Below the pieces are notes generated by a model. That model saw only the letters and a list, made by a program, of their open reading frames with translations, was not told the DNA's origin and did no database searches. From NCBI GenBank assembly GCA_938004235.1, contig CALKWL010000090.1:1-8580 (forward strand): 8,580 bases of DNA, given 5' to 3'. The stretch is from an uncultured Gammaproteobacteria bacterium (lineage in GTDB: Bacteria > Pseudomonadota > Gammaproteobacteria > Halothiobacillales > Halothiobacillaceae). A program made the translations under genes and the position numbers. This document shows positions 4,283-8,580 of this stretch, one piece after another. How positions within the stretch are numbered: position 1 is the stretch's first letter; each line of letters begins with the position of its first letter.

Positions 4283-7036
4283 ATGCGGAAATTGCCTCTG
4301 GCGCTGGCTTGTGCACTGGTTTTGGGCTCATCCAATGCGTTTGCCATTGGATTGGGTGAGTTGCAGACCCAGTCCTATCTCAATCAGCCCTTGCGCGCCG
4401 TCATTCCTATTACGGATGTCCGCCCTGGTGAACTGGATGCCTTGAGCGTGAAGATCGGTGATGAGGCTCAGTTCGCGCGTCATGGTTACTCGCTGTTTTC
4501 CGTCTACGGGCGGGTCAAGTTGCAGGTTGTCGGGGGAGGGTATCCTCATATTCTGCTGACTTCTGATGCGCCGGTGCGTGATCCCGCGCTAGGGCTGGTG
4601 CTCGTGGTCGATAACGGCAATGCCAGGCTGGAGCGTGCAGTGTCGATTCTGCTCGATCCCGAGGGTTACAGACCCGCGGCTGTCGCCAAGACAGCTGCGG
4701 CGGGCGCGCCGTCCGGGGCAGCGGCAGCGGGTCAATCGCTCTCCATCCCGTCGTATGCCGCAGGATCGGCGGCATCGTCGCGCCGTGCAGCAGCCAAACC
4801 CATGCCGATGCCGGATGGCGGTGATTACACGGTTGTAAGCGGTGATACGGCCTACGGTATTGCCTCACGGGTCAAGCCGGATGGCGTGGGTGTTCAGCAA
4901 ACCATCGACATGATTTTGCAGAGCAATCCCCACGCCTTCGCCAATCCGAGTGACGCAAGCACGTTGTTGGCGGGTAAAACGCTCAAGATCCCCAATGCCC
5001 AGGTGATGCGCCAGGCTCGTACGCCTGCCGCTCCGGTCAGCAAACCATCCCAGGGTGGTGCGGCTCCTGCGACAGCAGCGCCTGCGACGAGCGCAGCGCC
5101 GTCGGCGGAGCCTCGCCTCGACATCGTTCAGCCAACGGCTCCAACGACCCCGAGTGTTCCCGCAGTTGTTGCGCCGGTCGTGGGCGAGGTGGTGAGCGGC
5201 GTGGGCGCAGCAGCTAATGCGCCGGTTGTGAGCCCGTCGGGCGCCCCGCAGACGGCGCTTATTCCTGCCGAGGTTCAGGAGCAGATCGAAGCCACCAAGG
5301 TGGAAAACGAGCGGCTCACGGGCTTGCTGGCTTCACAGGATGAACGCCTGCAAAAGATGGAAGAGTTGCTGCGCCTCAATGAAGGGCTGATTAAAGAGTT
5401 GGAGCAGAAGCTGAGTGCAGCTGCGCCGGCGCCTGTTGCACCTGTCGCCGCACCGGTCGAGTCAGCGGCGCCGTGGTGGAGCACCTGGGTCATGGGGCTG
5501 GGCGCTGTGCTAGCGGCCGTGCTGGCCTATGCCGCAGGTTCGCGCCGCCGCGCCAAAGATGAACCTGCAAAGCAGGCTGAGGCAAGGCCTCCCGTGGTTA
5601 CGCTGGATAAGCGTGAGGAAGCGACTGTTGTGGCGCCTGTGCCTGAACCCGCTGTTGTGGTTCCCGCATCGACTGCGGCTGTTGCTGCCGCCGCAACTGC
5701 CGCGAGCTCCGCCGTGATTCCTGATAGTGCCGACCCCGTCAAGGCTGCTCTGGAGGAAGCTGATGTCATGCAGGCGTATGGCTTGCATGACCGAGCTATC
5801 CAGGTGCTGAGCGATGCGCTGTTGCAGCAGCCGGGGAATGCGCTTTTGATGGCGCGCCGTGTTCGCGCCATGCACGAGGCGGGGGATGCCGAGGGTTTCC
5901 TGCGTGAGGCTGAAGCGTTCCGCGATCAACATCCGATGGATGAGGCGCTGTGGGCTGACATTCGGGCTCTGGGCGAAGCGCATTATGCCTCGTCTTCATT
6001 GTTCGCGGCAGGCAGCTCAGCGACGGGGGGCGACGAGGCGCTTTGGAGGAAGCCTGAGTCGACGCCGGCTCCGGCTCCGGCACAAGATGAAACCTTGGAT
6101 TTGATTCTGCCTCTCGAAGGCCTGGATTTGGGGACGCCTGAGGCCGCGCTCAACGATTTGTTGAGTGCGCCCAAGCCAGCTCAAGGACAGGCTGCGGAAA
6201 TGGATGTTTCATCCCTGGATCTTGATCTGCCGCTAGAGCTGCCTCCGGTAACTTCGTTGGGAGAAAAGCAGGATACAGTCGGATCATCTCCGCAGGCGCA
6301 AGAGCAAGTCGCTGAAGAATGGGCGCCGCTCGAGTTGCCCACGGATGATAAGGCGCTTGCGGCCTGGGGCTTGAAAGACGCTCCGGGCGTTGGGGCGGCG
6401 TCGCCTGCACCCAGTGCGGAGCCTGAGAGTCTTGGTGATATATCGGCGGATGACCTCGCGACTCTGGGCATTGATTTTGCTCAGGATCTTGATTTGTCTT
6501 CTGCGGCTTCGTCCGATCTTCAGACGTTTGATCTGGAGTTTGCCGAAGCTCAGCCTGAGGCCGCGCCGCCAGAAAAGGCTGTGCCGTCGCTTGACCTGGA
6601 TTTTATTCCTTCGCCCCTGCCTGACGCGGTACAGCTTGAGTCTGTGCCGGAAGTGACTGAAACTGCATTGAGTGTGCCAGAGCTTGAGCCGCTTGAACTG
6701 CCGTCGTTGACGCTGGAAGAAACGCCAGCGCAGGAAATGGCTCCGCTCAGTCAGGAAATCGAGCCCGTCATTTCTGAGATCGACGCCCTCGCGCCGCTGG
6801 AGCTGCCAACAGAAGCTCCGTCCGTTGCGCCTGGAAGTTCTTTACAGGGCGAAACGCCGTTGACGCTTGGCGGCATGGTCAGCGAGCACGAAGTCAAGCT
6901 GGACATTGCGTCTGCTTACATCGATATGGGTGATCTGCAAGGTGCGCGCGAAATGTTGCAGGAGGTTCTGGCGAGCGATTGCGACGAGCTGCTTAGAGAT
7001 CGTGCGCAAAACATGCTGGCGCAGCTCTCGGTTTAA
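4283..7036 (+). CDS. fimV: FimV/HubP-type polar landmark protein with LysM and TPR-like domains
   Basis: FimV-family proteins sit in the inner membrane at the cell pole and help assemble type IV pili, support type II secretion, and recruit polar partners. The protein has 917 residues. In order it shows a signal peptide with likely cleavage at AFA/IG after residue 21; the conserved FimV N-terminal region (22-130, starting GLGELQTQSYLNQPLRA); an Ala/Pro linker; a peptidoglycan-binding LysM domain (about 181-238, YTVVSGDTAYGIASR to LKIPN); a second Ala/Pro/Thr linker; a coiled coil (about 328-380); one membrane segment (about 398-418) followed by RRR; a TPR-like region (about 484-567); a long acidic linker (about 600-850); and the short conserved FimV C-terminal domain (868-917, SEHEVKLDIASAYIDMGDLQGA). 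This order predicts a periplasmic N-terminal half and a cytoplasmic C-terminal half. Domain order is seen; polar function is inferred from the family. The neighbours asd and truA match known fimV loci. Confidence 0.95.
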   Translation: MRKLPLALACALVLGSSNAFAIGLGELQTQSYLNQPLRAVIPITDVRPGELDALSVKIGDEAQFARHGYSLFSVYGRVKLQVVGGGYPHILLTSDAPVRDPALGLVLVVDNGNARLERAVSILLDPEGYRPAAVAKTAAAGAPSGAAAAGQSLSIPSYAAGSAASSRRAAAKPMPMPDGGDYTVVSGDTAYGIASRVKPDGVGVQQTIDMILQSNPHAFANPSDASTLLAGKTLKIPNAQVMRQARTPAAPVSKPSQGGAAPATAAPATSAAPSAEPRLDIVQPTAPTTPSVPAVVAPVVGEVVSGVGAAANAPVVSPSGAPQTALIPAEVQEQIEATKVENERLTGLLASQDERLQKMEELLRLNEGLIKELEQKLSAAAPAPVAPVAAPVESAAPWWSTWVMGLGAVLAAVLAYAAGSRRRAKDEPAKQAEARPPVVTLDKREEATVVAPVPEPAVVVPASTAAVAAAATAASSAVIPDSADPVKAALEEADVMQAYGLHDRAIQVLSDALLQQPGNALLMARRVRAMHEAGDAEGFLREAEAFRDQHPMDEALWADIRALGEAHYASSSLFAAGSSATGGDEALWRKPESTPAPAPAQDETLDLILPLEGLDLGTPEAALNDLLSAPKPAQGQAAEMDVSSLDLDLPLELPPVTSLGEKQDTVGSSPQAQEQVAEEWAPLELPTDDKALAAWGLKDAPGVGAASPAPSAEPESLGDISADDLATLGIDFAQDLDLSSAASSDLQTFDLEFAEAQPEAAPPEKAVPSLDLDFIPSPLPDAVQLESVPEVTETALSVPELEPLELPSLTLEETPAQEMAPLSQEIEPVISEIDALAPLELPTEAPSVAPGSSLQGETPLTLGGMVSEHEVKLDIASAYIDMGDLQGAREMLQEVLASDCDELLRDRAQNMLAQLSV
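6086..6832 (+). repeat. Acidic repeat region of FimV with PLELP and LDLDL motifs
   Basis: Residues about 602-850 of FimV are rich in Asp, Glu, Leu and Pro. PLELP occurs exactly four times, starting at codons 6230, 6326, 6689 and 6794. Variants such as LDLDLPLEL, LDLDF and FDLEF fill the spaces. The copies are conserved as protein but use different synonymous codons, so they are not recent DNA duplications. Acidic, repeat-bearing cytoplasmic linkers are known in HubP/FimV proteins. Confidence 0.75.
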
Positions 7037-7053
7037 GTTCCCGGTTGTGCAAC

Positions 7054-7083
7054 CTCCCTCGCGGCGAGGTGCTCGCGGGGGAG
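7054..7083 (+). other. GC-rich hairpin just after fimV
   Basis: CTCCC (7054-7058) pairs with GGGAG (7079-7083), continued by a T-G pair, CGCG (7060-7063) with CGCG (7074-7077), and a final G-T pair, leaving an eight-base loop. It starts 17 bases after the fimV stop. No T run follows, so it probably protects or stabilises the message end, or assists the real terminator just downstream. An alternative short fold (CCTCG with CGAGG, 7057-7069) competes with it. Confidence 0.5.
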
Positions 7084-7097
7084 TAAGCCTTGCAAGA

Positions 7098-7121
7098 CGC
7101 TGATTTAATCAGCGTTTTTTT
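7098..7121 (+). terminator. Intrinsic terminator after fimV
   Basis: CGCTGAT (7098-7104) pairs with ATCAGCG (7108-7114) around a TTA loop, followed at once by seven T residues (7115-7121). This is a classic Rho-independent terminator. It lies 62 bases after the fimV stop and 24 bases before the truA start, so truA probably depends on read-through or on a promoter that was not recognised. Confidence 0.85.
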
Positions 7122-7134
7122 ATTTCGTACAGAT

Positions 7135-7139
7135 GGTGA
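7135..7139 (+). promoter_or_regulatory. truA ribosome-binding site, supporting a TTG start
   Basis: GGTGA ends six bases before TTG at 7146, a good spacing. The alternative GTG at 7155 would have this site 15 bases away and no better one nearer. No in-frame ATG lies between the terminator and the conserved domain. Confidence 0.55.
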
Positions 7140-7145
7140 AAATCG

Positions 7146-7970
7146 TTGGATAGTGTGAACACGCCTGCGCGTGATGAGACGGAGCGTAAGTCGACACGGC
7201 TGGCGCTAGGTATTGAGTATTTGGGGGCGAACTATCACGGCTGGCAGATTCAGCCTGTGGTGGATAGCGTGCAAGCCCGGTTGCAGCAGGCGCTAGGCCG
7301 TATCGCCAATCACCCGGTCGAGCTGGTTTGCGCCGGACGCACCGATCGCGGGGTGCACGCGACCATGCAGGTGGTGCACTTCGATACTCAGGCCAAACGT
7401 AGTCTTCAGGCCTGGCAGCGCGGCACGCTGAGCGCTTTGCCCAATGATATCGGGGTGCTCTGGGTGCGTCCGATGAGTGATGATTTTCATGCGCGTTTCA
7501 GTGCAGTGAGCCGAAGCTACCGCTACGTGCTTTATAACGCCGATCACCGCCCGGGCTTGCTGCATGGGCGGGTGAGCTGGTTTCATCTGCCGCTTGACGC
7601 GGAACGGATGCAGCGCGCGGCTTTACATCTTCTGGGTGAGCACGATTTTTCCAGCTTTCGCGGGCGCGACTGTCAGGCGCATTCGCCGGTGCGCAGCCTT
7701 TATGAGCTTAAGGTTCAGCGCGAGGGCGAGTTCATTTATTTTGATGTCCGCGCCAATGCCTTTTTGATGCACATGGTGCGCAATATGGTCGGAACCTTGA
7801 TGCAGGTGGGGACGGGCAGGCGCGAGCCGGAGTGGGCAGCAAGCGTATTGGCGGAGCGGCGGCGCGAGGCAGCGGGAATCACTGCACCGCCCGACGGCCT
7901 GTATCTGACTCATGTGGCCTACCCTGAGCGCTTTGGTTTGAATCTGTCAGTTCGCTTGCCCAGGTTTTGA
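7146..7970 (+). CDS. truA: tRNA pseudouridine(38-40) synthase, TruA
   Basis: TruA converts uridines 38, 39 and 40 in the anticodon stem-loop of many tRNAs to pseudouridine, in the cytoplasm, as a homodimer. The predicted protein has 274 residues, within the usual range. The catalytic aspartate is D67 in GRTDRGVHA (64-72); many family members have Ala where this one has R68. Other signature segments are LGIEYLGANYHGWQIQ (21-36), FHARFSA (114-120), RSYRYVLYN (123-131), HDFSSFRG (166-173) and MVRNMVGTL (210-218). The start is not ATG: TTG at 7146 is preferred for its ribosome-binding site, with GTG at 7155 possible, and either keeps the conserved domain whole. trpF begins 54 bases downstream, as in other gammaproteobacteria. 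Confidence 0.95.
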   Translation: MDSVNTPARDETERKSTRLALGIEYLGANYHGWQIQPVVDSVQARLQQALGRIANHPVELVCAGRTDRGVHATMQVVHFDTQAKRSLQAWQRGTLSALPNDIGVLWVRPMSDDFHARFSAVSRSYRYVLYNADHRPGLLHGRVSWFHLPLDAERMQRAALHLLGEHDFSSFRGRDCQAHSPVRSLYELKVQREGEFIYFDVRANAFLMHMVRNMVGTLMQVGTGRREPEWAASVLAERRREAAGITAPPDGLYLTHVAYPERFGLNLSVRLPRF

Positions 7971-8024
7971 TTTCTCATTCGGATATCCTGTTTCAAGTGT
8001 CTGGCTCTGTTAGCATACGCACCC

Positions 8025-8533
8025 ATGTCGAACACACCCCTGCACATGCCCCCACACCTACACCGGCGCACCCGCATCAAAGTCTGCGGCATTACTCGTC
8101 CTGTGGATGCCGTCGAGGCCGCGCGTCTTGGCGTAGATGCCTTGGGTCTGGTGTTTTATCCTCAAAGCAAGCGTGCTCTGGATATGGAGCGCGCTCTGCG
8201 CATCCGCGAGGTGCTGCCAGCGTTTGTGCAAGCGGTGGGCTTGTTTGTTAATCCGCAGGAGCACGAGGTTGAGGCGGTATTACGCGTCTTCCCTGAGCTG
8301 GTCTTGCAGTTCCACGGTGATGAGCCCGCTGAGTTCTGTGTAAGCTTCGGGCGACCTTACCTCAAGGCCTTGCCCATGGGGCAGGCACAAGACGGCGTGG
8401 CGCTGGATGTGAAAACCGTGATGCAACAGCATCACCATGCCGCGGGTTTTTTGCTGGATAGCCACGCGCCCGGTGCGGTCGGCGGAACGGGATTGGCTTT
8501 CGACTGGTCAACCATTCCTGAGCTTTCGCATCC
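8025..8533 (+). CDS. trpF: Phosphoribosylanthranilate isomerase, TrpF (3' end missing)
   Basis: TrpF isomerises N-(5-phosphoribosyl)anthranilate to the carboxyphenylamino-deoxyribulose phosphate in tryptophan synthesis, using a (beta/alpha)8 barrel. About 169 genuine residues are present of a usual 200-210. Visible motifs are KVCGITR with the general-base cysteine C21, GLVFYPQSKR (41-50), LFVNP, LQFHGDE (94-100), LLDS with the general-acid aspartate D145, and the phosphate-binding GGTG (153-156) followed by FDWS. The start is uncertain: ATG at 8025 and ATG at 8046 are both possible and neither has a strong ribosome-binding site. The open frame runs on to a TAG at 8553-8555, but those last codons are adapter sequence, so the true end of the gene is not in the window. 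Confidence 0.93.
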
Positions 8534-8580
8534 AGATCGGAAGAGCGTCGTGTAGGGAAAGAGTGTAGATCTCGGTGGTC
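8534..8580. other. Illumina sequencing adapter contamination
   Basis: The last 47 bases begin AGATCGGAAGAGCGTCGTG and end CTCGGTGGTC. From memory they match, without a mismatch, the reverse complement of the Illumina TruSeq universal (P5-side) adapter. This is synthetic library sequence, not genome. The junction falls inside trpF at 8533/8534, give or take a base, because chance matches at the boundary cannot be excluded. Confidence 0.97.

Noticed and set aside
4182..4445. Small 87-codon open frame before and inside fimV
   Set aside because: It begins inside hairpin D, has no ribosome-binding site, and mostly overlaps fimV in another frame.
7988..8016. Possible trpF promoter with TAGCAT as the -10 box
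   Set aside because: TAGCAT is acceptable, but at normal spacing the -35 position reads CTGTTT, a poor match, and TTTCAA is too close; not enough to list as a feature.

Overview
The window is a GC-rich stretch of housekeeping chromosome, probably from a gammaproteobacterium. The evidence is the gene order leuC-leuD-leuB-asd-fimV-truA-trpF, all on the + strand. The same order is known from Pseudomonas and relatives, and fimV/hubP is a gammaproteobacterial polar-landmark gene. The genus cannot be read from the sequence. Nothing suggests a plasmid, a prophage or an intact insertion sequence.

Region 1-3913 holds amino-acid biosynthesis. It contains the 3' three quarters of leuC, then complete leuD, leuB and asd, with gaps of only 14 to 37 bases and no terminator-like signal between them. 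LeuCD isomerise 2-isopropylmalate and LeuB oxidises the product towards leucine. Asd reduces aspartyl phosphate to the aspartate semialdehyde needed for lysine/diaminopimelate, threonine and methionine. The leuC stop codon overlaps the leuD ribosome-binding site, which suggests coupled translation.

Region 3914-4282 is a 369-base gap without a gene. It is packed with inverted repeats. Four hairpins in a row lie at 4095-4220, and two weaker ones lie closer to asd. The first and last of the four share end and loop sequences but have different, still paired, stems. This is the least explained part of the window.

Region 4283-7970 holds fimV and truA. FimV has a signal peptide, a LysM domain, a coiled coil, one membrane segment, a TPR-like cytoplasmic part, a long acidic linker with repeated PLELP motifs, and the conserved C-terminal FimV domain. 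Two hairpins, the second a clear intrinsic terminator, separate it from truA (tRNA pseudouridine synthase), which appears to start at TTG.

Region 8025-8580 holds the start of trpF (phosphoribosylanthranilate isomerase). The genuine gene is cut at about 8533. The last 47 bases match the reverse complement of the Illumina TruSeq universal adapter, so the window ends in sequencing-library contamination and the apparent trpF stop codon is false. No new biological system was found; the points most worth checking are the adapter end and the hairpin cluster before fimV.
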